Assembly (NCBI GenBank): GCA_003242205.1
Contig: QGUR01000206.1
Location: 1 to 8,279, forward strand
Length of the DNA stretch: 8,279 nucleotides
Reading direction: 5' to 3'
Origin: Chloroflexota bacterium
GTDB lineage: Bacteria > Chloroflexota > Anaerolineae > Aggregatilineales > Phototrophicaceae
This document shows positions 1 to 6,157 of this stretch, in pieces. The translations under genes and the position numbers were made by a program. Numbering within the stretch: the stretch's first letter is position 1; each line of letters begins with the position of its first letter. The notes under the pieces were generated by a model. It saw only the letters and a list, made by a program, of their open reading frames with translations. It did no database searches and was not told the origin of the DNA.

Positions 1-304
1 GGGGGGTAAAAAGCTCCATGCGATCGCGGCACAGCAGGTACAGCGGCAGTCCGGCCTCGGCCTCCAGCGCGGAAATCAGCCGGGCGGCGATGCCCCGGCC
101 CCGGTACGCCGGCAGCACGACCAGACTGCCTAACTCGCGGCAGCCACGCAGCGGCTTGACCTGACCGATGCCGACAATCTGACCGTCCTCCTCGGCAACG
201 AGAAAGTTCTGCCAGTGGATCGACGTCGGGTCGAGCCTCTCGCGTAAAATCATGCGCCGGATCGCCGGCCCGTCTTTCGCCGTCGCCCGCCTCAGCCGGG
301 TCAT
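1..304 (-). CDS. GNAT family N-acetyltransferase (C-terminus cut by window edge)
   Basis: The first 101 residues are visible, reading from ATG at 304 to the window edge. GNAT enzymes transfer an acetyl group from acetyl-CoA to an amine on a small molecule or protein; the substrate cannot be told here. The N-terminus (MTRLRRATAKDGPAIRRMI) is the usual first strand and helix of the fold. Residues 61-77 are motif A: LVVLPAYRGRGIAARLI, with the R68-x-x-G71-x-A73 pyrophosphate-binding loop. The stretch LLCRDRMELF near residue 90 matches the start of the last conserved block. No signal peptide is seen, so it should be cytosolic. The frame is open upstream but has no earlier start codon for at least 12 codons, which supports ATG 304. 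A weak SD-like AGGG lies 11 nt upstream. It is transcribed divergently from the lipoprotein gene. Confidence 0.85.
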   Translation of the reverse strand, partial: MTRLRRATAKDGPAIRRMILRERLDPTSIHWQNFLVAEEDGQIVGIGQVKPLRGCRELGSLVVLPAYRGRGIAARLISALEAEAGLPLYLLCRDRMELFTP

Positions 305-305
305 A

Positions 306-333
306 TTGCGCCAGCCCTGCCAGCCGTTATACT
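306..333 (+). promoter_or_regulatory. Candidate promoter of the lipoprotein gene, predicting a leaderless mRNA
   Basis: TTGCGC (306-311, -35-like) and TATACT (328-333, 5 of 6 to consensus) are separated by 16 bp. The -10 ends exactly 7 nt before the ATG at 341, so transcription would start at or next to the start codon. There is no SD upstream of that ATG (the preceding bases are TTTTCCGC). A TAnnnT box about 7 nt upstream of a start codon is the known signature of leaderless genes in several bacterial phyla. That this one works so is inference. Confidence 0.5.
326..331 (-). promoter_or_regulatory. Candidate -10 element for the GNAT gene
   Basis: On the minus strand this reads TATAAC, 5 of 6 matches to the TATAAT consensus. 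It would place transcription start near 319 and leave a 5' leader of about 15 nt before ATG 304. I see no convincing -35. It overlaps the -10 element of the divergent lipoprotein gene (328-333). Assignment is by position and consensus only. Confidence 0.4.
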
Positions 334-340
334 TTTCCGC

Positions 341-1648
341 ATGCCGCTTCGATTGTACATCGCGTCACTGCTGTTGCTGCTGGTCGCCGCCTGCCAGCCC
401 GCCGTCGAGGCTCCGCCTGCGCCGACCGTCATCCCATTCCCCACGATGACGCCGGGACGCCTGCTGCGCGGCGCGCTGCCAACCGTCGAAGCGAACGCCA
501 ACGCGGCGGGGCTGGCCAACCCAGCGACCGCCGTAGCGCTGGCCAACCGCCCGACCCCGACGCCGGATTACAGCCATTGCCCACCCCCGGCGACGACGAG
601 CCTGCCCCCGCTGCCGGACACCGGGCGCGCCATGGCCGAAGCCATCACCCGCTTCCTGTCGGAGGGCGGCGCTCCGGCGACGCTGGAAAGCCGCCTGCGT
701 AACGACTGGGACGTGCTGGGCGAAAACGGTCTGGTGCGCGCCGATTTCGACCTGACCGGCGAAGGCGCAAGCGACGTGATCGTGGCCTACCAAACGCCCG
801 ACGAAGGCGGCATGTTGCTGATCCTGTCGTGCGGGGATGGTCGCTACGTCCCGCGCTACCAGTATGCGGGCGGGGACAGCGCCCCGCAGATCATCCAGAT
901 CGGCGACATGACCTTCGACAACAGCCCGGAGCTGCTGTTCGTGGCCACGACCTGTGAGAGCGGCAGCCGGTGTCGCCACAACACCGAGCTTGTCACGTGG
1001 AGCAGCCAGCTAGGCCGCTTTGTCAGCCTGCTCGGCAGCGACATCGTCGCCGAGGTGCTGCCAACGGTCAGCGACATGGACAACGATCAAATCGCCGAGA
1101 TCGTGCTGCAGTTCACCAACGCGGGCAACGCCACCACCGGCCCGCTTCGCACCGGCATGACGATTTACGACTGGAACGGCGCGGCCTATGTGCAGTCCAT
1201 TACGCAGCTAGACCCGCCGCGCTTCCGCATTCAGGTCATTCACGAGGCCGACCGCCTGCTCAACCGGCTGAACGCGCACGATGCCATTCCCCTCTACCGG
1301 CTGGCGCTGGACGATGCCAGCCTTGAGCCATGGCTCAACGACGAAGGGCCGGTGCTGGAAAGCTATGCCCTCTATCGCCTGCTGCTGGCCCATGCCTACC
1401 TTGACGATGGCGGGGTGCTGGAAGCCTATCAGACCATTCTGGATCGCTTCCCGGATACCGAAACCGCGCCCGTCTATGCGCCGCTGGCGACGGCCTTCTG
1501 GAACGCCTTTCAGGTCACGAACAACCTCCGCAGCGCGTGTCTGGAAGTCCACGAATTCATCCAGACGCGGCCTGAAGCGGTCGATTTGCTCAATCGCTAT
1601 GGTGAGCGCAGCCCGACGGCGACGCCGCAGACGATTTGCCCCTTCTGA
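341..1648 (+). CDS. Putative lipoprotein with FG-GAP/VCBS-like repeats and a helical C-terminal part
   Basis: 435 aa, function unknown. Residues 1-17 form a lipoprotein signal peptide: short basic start, Leu-rich core, lipobox V-A-A-C with Cys18 as the lipidation site. The product should be anchored outside the cytoplasmic membrane. Residues 19-90 are a Pro/Thr/Ala-rich low-complexity linker (for example PTPTPD at 71-76). Three Asp-rich segments resemble degenerate FG-GAP/VCBS calcium-binding repeats of beta-propellers: near 134-150 (DFDLTGEGASDVIVAY), 187-201 (IGDMTFDNSPELLFV) and 243-258 (VSDMDNDQIAEIVLQF). From about 296 the chain looks helical and TPR-like (HDAIPLYRLALDD at 313-325; LLLAHAYLDDGG to ILDRFPDT at 347-373). 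Cys164, 205, 211, 400 and 433 could form disulfides. A surface binding or scaffold role is a guess. ATG 341 is chosen because it gives the complete signal peptide. Confidence 0.8.
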   Translation: MPLRLYIASLLLLLVAACQPAVEAPPAPTVIPFPTMTPGRLLRGALPTVEANANAAGLANPATAVALANRPTPTPDYSHCPPPATTSLPPLPDTGRAMAEAITRFLSEGGAPATLESRLRNDWDVLGENGLVRADFDLTGEGASDVIVAYQTPDEGGMLLILSCGDGRYVPRYQYAGGDSAPQIIQIGDMTFDNSPELLFVATTCESGSRCRHNTELVTWSSQLGRFVSLLGSDIVAEVLPTVSDMDNDQIAEIVLQFTNAGNATTGPLRTGMTIYDWNGAAYVQSITQLDPPRFRIQVIHEADRLLNRLNAHDAIPLYRLALDDASLEPWLNDEGPVLESYALYRLLLAHAYLDDGGVLEAYQTILDRFPDTETAPVYAPLATAFWNAFQVTNNLRSACLEVHEFIQTRPEAVDLLNRYGERSPTATPQTICPF

Positions 1649-1684
1649 CGCGCCCGCCGGAGCAGCAACGGTCAAACGCGCTGC

Positions 1685-1714
1685 TTGATAAACGCCGCAC
1701 GCGGGTGTTACACT
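1685..1714 (+). promoter_or_regulatory. Candidate promoter for the M20 peptidase gene
   Basis: TTGATA (1685-1690, 5 of 6 to the -35 consensus) is followed after 18 bp by TACACT (1709-1714, 4 of 6). A TG one base upstream of the hexamer (1706-1707) makes it an extended -10. Transcription would start near 1721, giving a leader of about 124 nt. It lies in the 196-bp gap after the lipoprotein gene, so the peptidase need not depend on read-through. Confidence 0.5.
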
Positions 1715-1807
1715 CGACGCCTGCCTTTGGAAATATCCTGACCACTGTACGCCCGGAACATCTCCCCACGACGCCGCATCCAGACATCGCCGGCGCAGGC
1801 AAGCTGA

Positions 1808-1838
1808 CGGGTGGCAGTTATTTACCCGCTGCGAAGGA
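1808..1838 (+). promoter_or_regulatory. SD of the M20 peptidase gene with a small upstream hairpin
   Basis: GAAGGA (1833-1838) lies 6 nt before ATG 1845, a good SD that fixes the start. Just upstream, CGGGT (1808-1812) can pair with ACCCG (1824-1828) around an 11-nt AT-rich loop, ending 4 nt before the SD. The hairpin is small and leaves the SD free, so regulation is not evident. I recognise no riboswitch in the leader. Confidence 0.55.
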
Positions 1839-1844
1839 AAACGC

Positions 1845-3008
1845 ATGGCCGATCTGCTTCAATATTTCACCGGACAACAAGACGCGATGGTCGAGCTGCT
1901 TCAGGCGCTCGTCAGTTACGAAACCTTTACCGCCAGCAAGCCCGATGTGGACAAGCTGGGCGCGGTCATGGAGCAGCATTTCCGCGACCTCGGCGCATCG
2001 TCGATCACGCGCATCCCGCAGGACGCGGTTGGCGACTTCCTGCTGGCGAAGTGGAACGAAGACGCGCCCGGCCGCCCGATCATGTTCCTCATCCACATCG
2101 ACACCGTCTGGCCGATCGGCACGCTGGCCCAACGCCCGATCCGCATCGAGGACGGCGTGTTCTATGGGCCGGGCGCGATCGACATGAAAGGCGGCATCAC
2201 CATCGTGCTGAGCGCGCTGCGCGGCCTGCGCGAGCTGGGCGAGTTTCCGAACCGGCCCATCTGGGTTCTGATGACGACCGATGAAGAAGTCGGCAGCGTG
2301 CATTCCGAACCGATCATCAAGGAGCTGGCGCAGCAGGCCGGCCTCGTGCTGGTCATGGAGCCCGCCACGCCGGAAGAAGCGATCAAGACCTCGCGCAAGG
2401 GCGTCGCCACCTTCACCATCGAGGTGGAAGGACGGCCATCCCACGCCGGCAATGCGCCGGAAAAAGGCATCAACGCCATCGTCGAACTGGCGCACCAGAT
2501 CATCACGCTCAACCAGATGAACGACCTGAAGAACGGAACCTCGGTTTCCGTGACGATGGTCAGCGGCGGCACGGCGACCAATGTCATTCCCGCGCAGGCC
2601 ACGGCGAAAGTCGATGTACGCACGCTGACGGTCATGGCCTACGAAGACATCACCGCCAAAATCATGGCGCTGGAACCGGTCGTGCCGGGGGCGAAAATCA
2701 CCGTCACGCCGGGCCATGCGCGCGGCCCGATGGAGCGCAACGCCCGCATGATCGCCGACTTCGAGCAGCTTCGCGCTATCGGCGCGCGCATCGGCCTGCC
2801 TCCGGTCGAGGAAGCGAGCAGCGGCGGCGGCTCGGACGGCAACTTCACGGCCATGATGGGCGTCTCGACCCTCGACGGCCTCGGCCCGCAGGGCGATGGC
2901 CTGCACGCGCTGCACGAACACGTCGTGCTGTCCAGCCTGCCCCGGCGTTCGGCGCTGATCGCGGCGGTGCTGCGCGACTGGGTGTTCGACGAGAACGCGC
3001 CGAGCTAA
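1845..3008 (+). CDS. M20 family zinc metallopeptidase, glutamate carboxypeptidase (CPG2)-like
   Basis: 387 aa, a normal length for M20A enzymes. It should hydrolyse a peptide or amide bond next to a C-terminal amino acid using two zinc ions; the true substrate is unknown. The full active-site set is visible: H84-x-D86 (LIHIDTVWP), bridging Asp113 in GAIDMKGG, the catalytic pair Glu147-Glu148 in TTDEEVGS, Glu172 in MEPA, and the last zinc ligand His354 in GDGLHALHE. The dimerisation domain lies at about 184-295, with the conserved RPSHAGNAPEKG (197-208) including His200. GGGSDGNF (327-334) is the typical loop after it. There is no signal peptide, unlike the secreted Pseudomonas CPG2, so it is probably cytosolic and may serve peptide or amino-acid-conjugate salvage. 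DapE or ArgE are less likely by motif style. A 420-codon antisense frame over it (1818-3080, minus) is a GC-rich codon artefact. Confidence 0.9.
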   Translation: MADLLQYFTGQQDAMVELLQALVSYETFTASKPDVDKLGAVMEQHFRDLGASSITRIPQDAVGDFLLAKWNEDAPGRPIMFLIHIDTVWPIGTLAQRPIRIEDGVFYGPGAIDMKGGITIVLSALRGLRELGEFPNRPIWVLMTTDEEVGSVHSEPIIKELAQQAGLVLVMEPATPEEAIKTSRKGVATFTIEVEGRPSHAGNAPEKGINAIVELAHQIITLNQMNDLKNGTSVSVTMVSGGTATNVIPAQATAKVDVRTLTVMAYEDITAKIMALEPVVPGAKITVTPGHARGPMERNARMIADFEQLRAIGARIGLPPVEEASSGGGSDGNFTAMMGVSTLDGLGPQGDGLHALHEHVVLSSLPRRSALIAAVLRDWVFDENAPS

Positions 3009-3182
3009 GGGTTCCGCGCAGACTGCCCTTGCAGGCAACAGAGCACGAACGACGCCTGCCACATCCTTCATCTGCCGCAAGCTGGTGCGTTCTCGTTAAA
3101 CTGCATTTGCAGGGAGAATGCATTACCTGCAGTTACAGGCTGTCGCCGTTTCAACTCCCGGTGCCACGCTTCGGGCTTCTCT

Positions 3183-3226
3183 CTACTCTCTCTCCTGTAT
3201 GTCTGCAGATACGGGAGAGAGAGTAG
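3183..3226. repeat. Near-perfect inverted repeat, 18-bp stem with 8-nt loop
   Basis: The left arm 3183-3200 (CTACTCTCTCTCCTGTAT) pairs with the right arm 3209-3226 (ATACGGGAGAGAGAGTAG). All 18 positions pair, with one G.U at 3196/3213. The loop is GTCTGCAG (3201-3208). The arms are pyrimidine-rich and purine-rich (CT/GA repeats). Neither strand has a T-tract after the stem, so it is not a canonical intrinsic terminator. Between convergent genes it may still block read-through, protect 3' ends, or belong to a dispersed repeat family. Confidence 0.85.
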
Positions 3227-3314
3227 CAAGACAGCCAATTCCCCGGAATGAAGGTTGCAGTCTTTCTTCCTGCTAATACCGGTAGACTGGTTGCTGAAGC
3301 GGAATACGGGCGAA

Positions 3315-3339
3315 GGGAAAGGCATCCGGTGGGATCGCC
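3315..3339 (-). terminator. Probable intrinsic terminator of the metalloprotease gene
   Basis: Reading the minus strand from 3339, GGC(G)ATCC, loop CACC, GGATGCC forms a 7-bp stem with one bulged G. It is followed by TTTCCCTT. It begins about 47 nt after the gene's stop at 3386. The T-tract is short and broken, so strength is uncertain. Confidence 0.5.
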
Positions 3340-3385
3340 CTGCTTTGCGCCTGCGGAAGCTAAGCCATCATCCGGCGGAGCCGCG

Positions 3386-4690
3386 TTACGCCTCCGGCGC
3401 AAGACGGTCGCGCACGGCGAGTAGCTGGTCGCGGCTGACGATCGTTCGCATGGTCACGATCCAGTCGTGGATGGACGGGCTGGCATCGCGGATGGCCTGC
3501 ACCGCCGGGCCAATGGGATCGCTCCCGCCCTCGCCCGGCGTTCCCGACTGGTAGCCACCGTAAAAAGCGAAGAACGCCTGATTCAGCTTGCGAAGGTGAT
3601 AGCCGTTGGCAACGAACAGTTCGCGCCGTTCTTCCATATAGGCTTCGGCCTCTTCCACCTTGCCTTCTGCCAGCAGTTCGTCCACGCGCACCCGCGTTTC
3701 GTGCATGGCCATGCCGAAGTCGAAACGCGGCGGCGAAGCGGGCGGCGCGGGCGCGACGGCGATGTCATCGGTTTCGGGTTGCTCTGGCGGGCGGGGCGCA
3801 AGCTCCGGATAGTAGCGCTGCAACACCAGCGGCGCGATTTCGCGCCCGAACAGGTTGGCCGTCGTTTCGTTGATGATGCGCGCTTCCCCGGCGAAGTCGT
3901 AGCTAAAGCCCAGAGGAAAAACCAGCAGATAATGGTGTAGCCATTCATGCGCGAACACTTCAATCGCGTAAGGAATGGATGACGTTTCCAGAATCATCGA
4001 GGGATAAAGCGCGATCCCGCCCAGCGGCACGATCAACGAAGAGACGTCGTGCGCGCGGTCGATCTGCTCTTCCAGCGCTATCTGCGCGTCCACCGGCATG
4101 GGGTTCAGATTGATGGCGATGTCGAAGCTGATGCGGTCGCGCGGGGAAACGACCAGCAGGTTCGGAACCTGCGTGAAGTGCGCCGAAATCGGCGGCAGAA
4201 GCTGGCCATAAAAGCCGAACCCTTCGTCAACCAGCACGCGGGCGACCTGCCCCTCTAGGATCGCTTCTGCCAGCGCCTGTCGCCGGTTCAGGTCGGCGCG
4301 CAGGGCATCGCGTTCGGCGCGCAGTTCAAGCGACGCCTGATCGGGATCGTCGATGTCCGGGTCGGCGTAAATGCGGCTGATGCGATTTTCCAGCGCCTGC
4401 GCGTGGCCCAGATCGGCCATGTAATCGCGCACGTACTGGCTGCGCGCTTCCTCGGTCATGTAGGGGTGCAGGCCATAGAGCGTCTGCACGGCCTTCACCG
4501 CCAGCGCGTTCAGTTCCCACGTCACGTAGTCGAATTGATAATCGCGCGCGAGAATGCCGATGGCCGTCCACGGTTCGCCCAGCGGCGGCGTCGAAAAGCG
4601 CAGGCCGAACATCAGGAACAGTGCCAGCCCGACGACGGCGAAAAGGCGCAGGATCAGGCGCGGGATCGAAGAGAGCAGTCTGGCAAGCAT
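3386..4690 (-). CDS. Putative membrane-anchored zinc metalloprotease (HEWLHH), family not recognised
   Basis: 434 aa from ATG 4690. Residues about 11-32 (LILRLFAVVGLALFLMFGLRF) form an N-terminal membrane anchor after a basic start, so the rest is probably extracytoplasmic. Residues about 80-155 are charged and helical, possibly coiled coil (LRAERDALRADLNRRQALAE). The catalytic centre is HEWLHH, with His248, Glu249 and His252. About 23 residues later comes NETTANLFG, with Glu275 as the likely third zinc ligand, as in gluzincins. A Pro-rich linker lies near 298-321, then a helical tail with LNQAFFAFYGGYQ (369-381). The frame runs on to an ATG at 4768, but those 26 extra codons would cross the glycosyltransferase gene's terminator hairpin and put a non-signal sequence before the anchor, so I reject that start. 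There is no SD at a useful distance; a -10 box 7 nt upstream suggests a leaderless mRNA. Substrate is unknown. Confidence is high for a gene, moderate for protease. Confidence 0.8.
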   Translation of the reverse strand: MLARLLSSIPRLILRLFAVVGLALFLMFGLRFSTPPLGEPWTAIGILARDYQFDYVTWELNALAVKAVQTLYGLHPYMTEEARSQYVRDYMADLGHAQALENRISRIYADPDIDDPDQASLELRAERDALRADLNRRQALAEAILEGQVARVLVDEGFGFYGQLLPPISAHFTQVPNLLVVSPRDRISFDIAINLNPMPVDAQIALEEQIDRAHDVSSLIVPLGGIALYPSMILETSSIPYAIEVFAHEWLHHYLLVFPLGFSYDFAGEARIINETTANLFGREIAPLVLQRYYPELAPRPPEQPETDDIAVAPAPPASPPRFDFGMAMHETRVRVDELLAEGKVEEAEAYMEERRELFVANGYHLRKLNQAFFAFYGGYQSGTPGEGGSDPIGPAVQAIRDASPSIHDWIVTMRTIVSRDQLLAVRDRLAPEA

Positions 4691-4698
4691 CCTTTTAA

Positions 4699-4704
4699 CG
4701 ATAC
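4699..4704 (-). promoter_or_regulatory. Candidate -10 element of the metalloprotease gene, predicting a leaderless mRNA
   Basis: The minus strand reads TATCGT (4 of 6 to TATAAT, and a TAnnnT box), then 7 nt (TAAAAGG), then ATG at 4690. The AGG touches the start codon and is too close to act as an SD. The spacing equals that of the lipoprotein gene's box. I see no clear -35. Confidence 0.4.
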
Positions 4705-4733
4705 ACTGCCACGCGCCAGAATCGTAGGGGCAG

Positions 4734-4789
4734 AAACGCTCCCGCCAGCCGCGGCGCAACACCGGCAATTGCCGTAGGGCTGGCGGGAG
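4734..4789 (-). terminator. Terminator of the glycosyltransferase gene: 12-bp stem with nested palindrome
   Basis: CTCCCGCCAGCC (4739-4750) and GGCTGGCGGGAG (4778-4789) are perfect 12-bp complements. The 27-nt loop contains a second perfect palindrome, CGGCAATTGCCG (4763-4774). On the minus strand the structure starts 3 nt after the glycosyltransferase stop (4793-4795) and is followed by CGTTTCT. The T-run is short, but the very stable stem and position make a terminator the best reading. It also separates this gene from the metalloprotease gene. Confidence 0.7.
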
Positions 4790-4792
4790 ACG

Positions 4793-6082
4793 TTATGCCG
4801 GCACGCTGACGCTGCTGCGTGCCCGTTCGCGCAGGTAGTTGTCGATGATACGGGTGGCCACGCCCACGCCATCCTCGGCGCGGATGCGCTCGCCCAGCGC
4901 CGCGGCCCGTTCGCGCAGCGTGATATCGCCGGTCGCCATGGCGATCGCCTGCGCCAGCGTTTCGGCGGTCAGCTTCTTGCGTTCGATCTGCCTACCCACG
5001 CCGAGTTTTTCGACGCGCTGCCCCCAGAAGGGCTGGTCGCCGAAGAACGGCAGGACGATGGTCGGCTTGCCGGAGCGCAGGCTGGCCGCAGTCGTGCCCG
5101 CGCCGCCGTGATGCACGATGGCCGCCATGCGCGGAAACAGCCAGTCATGCGGCGCAGACTCGATTTTGAACACGTCGTCCGGCAGGTCAGACTGGCTCAG
5201 CCCGCCCCACCCGGTCAGAAAGATCGCCCGCTGCCCGGAACGCTTGATCGCGGACAGGACGATTTCGGTCATGCGCTCCGGATCCGTGCTCGCCATGCTG
5301 CCGAAGCCGACATAGACCGGCGGCGGCCCGGCCTCCAGAAACGCCATCAAATCGGCAGGCGGTTCGTACTCCGGATAGTCGAGGAACCAGTGGCCGGTCA
5401 CGTGCACGAAATCGGGCCAGTTGCGGGGCCGGGGGATGACCGCCGGACTGAAGCCATATACCACCGGCAGGCGCTTCCGCAGCGACTCGACAAACGGCCC
5501 GGTGACGGAAGTCGGCCCGATGTGCAGGAACTCCCGCCGCGCGTCGTTGACCAGCGGGCGCATCAACTGCCAGATCATCATGCCGCCGACGTAATGGGTC
5601 AGATAGTTGACGGCCCACTGGTCGATGGTCGTCACCGGAAAAAGCGCGCTTGAAAACTCGCCCGTCGGGTGAACGGGCTGCACGTAAGCCTGAATGTAGG
5701 GAACGCCCAGCTTTTCGGCGACGCTGGTGCCGAAATAAAACGCCGACCCGGTGACGATGACCGCGTCGGTTCCGCGCGCGGCCTCATAGGCGTCGTGCAT
5801 GGCGCGGCGGATGATCGGCCCCATGAAACGGCGAAAGCCGCTGGCAAACTGGAACGGGTTGCGCTGCGATTCGAGCCATGCGCGCCCCTCCGGCGTGCCC
5901 ACCACGGCCTGCGGGTTTCCCTCCAGCGGCGCGAATTCCAGCCCGTATCCGGTGACGAACGTCTCGAAAATCTGATGCGTCGCCAGCCGGACGTCGTGAC
6001 CGGCCCGTTTCAGTCCCAGCGCCAGCGCCACGAACGGCTGTACGTCGCCACGAGAGCCTACGGCGAAGACTGTGAGATGCAT
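4793..6082 (-). CDS. GT1 family glycosyltransferase (MGT / sterol-glucosyltransferase-like)
   Basis: 429 aa, full length for GT-B fold UDP-sugar glycosyltransferases that glycosylate lipids, sterols, macrolides or other hydrophobic acceptors. The N-terminal domain opens with the first beta-strand and GSRGD (9-13), followed by VQPFVALALGLKRAGHDV, typical of the UGT80/Atg26 and MGT groups. The acceptor half runs to about 240. The C-terminal donor domain has VYVGFGSM (256-263) and the signature HHGGAGTT (324-331) with SLRSGKPTIVLPFFGDQ (334-350); the D349-Q350 pair contacts the sugar in this family. There is no signal peptide or membrane helix, so it is cytosolic or peripheral. The start is fixed by GGAGG 7 nt before ATG 6082. 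The gene has its own leader and ends at a strong hairpin, so it is probably monocistronic. Its acceptor cannot be read from sequence; the neighbouring exporter permits, but does not prove, a glycolipid or drug-inactivation role. Confidence 0.92.
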   Translation of the reverse strand: MHLTVFAVGSRGDVQPFVALALGLKRAGHDVRLATHQIFETFVTGYGLEFAPLEGNPQAVVGTPEGRAWLESQRNPFQFASGFRRFMGPIIRRAMHDAYEAARGTDAVIVTGSAFYFGTSVAEKLGVPYIQAYVQPVHPTGEFSSALFPVTTIDQWAVNYLTHYVGGMMIWQLMRPLVNDARREFLHIGPTSVTGPFVESLRKRLPVVYGFSPAVIPRPRNWPDFVHVTGHWFLDYPEYEPPADLMAFLEAGPPPVYVGFGSMASTDPERMTEIVLSAIKRSGQRAIFLTGWGGLSQSDLPDDVFKIESAPHDWLFPRMAAIVHHGGAGTTAASLRSGKPTIVLPFFGDQPFWGQRVEKLGVGRQIERKKLTAETLAQAIAMATGDITLRERAAALGERIRAEDGVGVATRIIDNYLRERARSSVSVPA

Positions 6083-6089
6083 GTATTTT

Positions 6090-6094
6090 CCTCC
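6090..6094 (-). promoter_or_regulatory. Shine-Dalgarno of the glycosyltransferase gene
   Basis: GGAGG on the minus strand, 7 nt from ATG 6082. It is the strongest SD in the window and contrasts with the SD-less starts at 341 and 4690. Confidence 0.8.
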
Positions 6095-6139
6095 GTCGAA
6101 GGCAGCCCGCCCGACGCCGGTTCAGATGCGCCACCGGGA

Positions 6140-6157
6140 TTGTGCACCATGTCACAA
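6140..6157. promoter_or_regulatory. CRP/FNR-like palindromic operator upstream of the glycosyltransferase gene
   Basis: TTGTG (6140-6144) and CACAA (6153-6157) are perfect 5-bp inverted arms. The 16-bp core TGTGC-N6-TCACA matches the E. coli CRP half-site pattern TGTGA-N6-TCACA at 9 of 10 fixed positions. The centre is about 66 nt upstream of ATG 6082. A TTGACG (minus strand, 6174-6179) lies just upstream, which would put the palindrome at the expected -10 and suggest repression, but I find no firm -10. The regulator is unknown. Confidence 0.45.

Larger units (their letters stand above)
3009..3385. other. 377-bp gap between convergent genes with no credible gene
   Basis: The M20 gene ends at 3008 and the metalloprotease gene ends at 3386 from the other side. 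Short open frames here have no recognisable protein features or SD. The stretch looks less GC-rich than its neighbours. It contains an 18-bp-stem hairpin (3183-3226), five TGCAG motifs between 3030 and 3260, a 7-bp inverted repeat AACTGCA/TGCAGTT (3099-3105, 3128-3134), an 8-bp palindrome TACCGGTA (3277-3284) and a probable minus-strand terminator (3315-3339). A small RNA or dispersed intergenic repeat cannot be excluded. Confidence 0.6.

Noticed and set aside
1661..1685. AGCAGC/GCTGCT inverted repeat after the lipoprotein gene as a terminator
   Set aside because: It has only 6 bp with a 13-nt loop and no T-tract, and it overlaps the -35 of the next promoter.
1721..1844. Riboswitch in the M20 leader
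   Set aside because: I see only a small 5-bp hairpin and no conserved aptamer motif.
1818..3080. 420-codon open frame antisense to the M20 gene
   Set aside because: It is Arg/Ala/Asp/His-rich with no domain, signal or SD, and mirrors a gene with a complete active site. High-GC codon use keeps the antisense frame open.
3029..3402. Small open frames on both strands in the convergent gap
   Set aside because: They cross the hairpin and the terminator, lack SDs and show no recognisable protein character.
3467..3940. 157-codon plus-strand frame over the metalloprotease gene
   Set aside because: It is antisense to a coherent protein with a catalytic motif and has low-complexity Arg/His/Gly content.
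4691..4768. Upstream ATG at 4768 as the metalloprotease start
   Set aside because: It would run through the glycosyltransferase gene's terminator hairpin and add 26 residues unlike a signal peptide before the membrane anchor.
5108..5653. 181-codon plus-strand frame over the glycosyltransferase gene
   Set aside because: It has no protein features; the opposite strand encodes all GT1 motifs.
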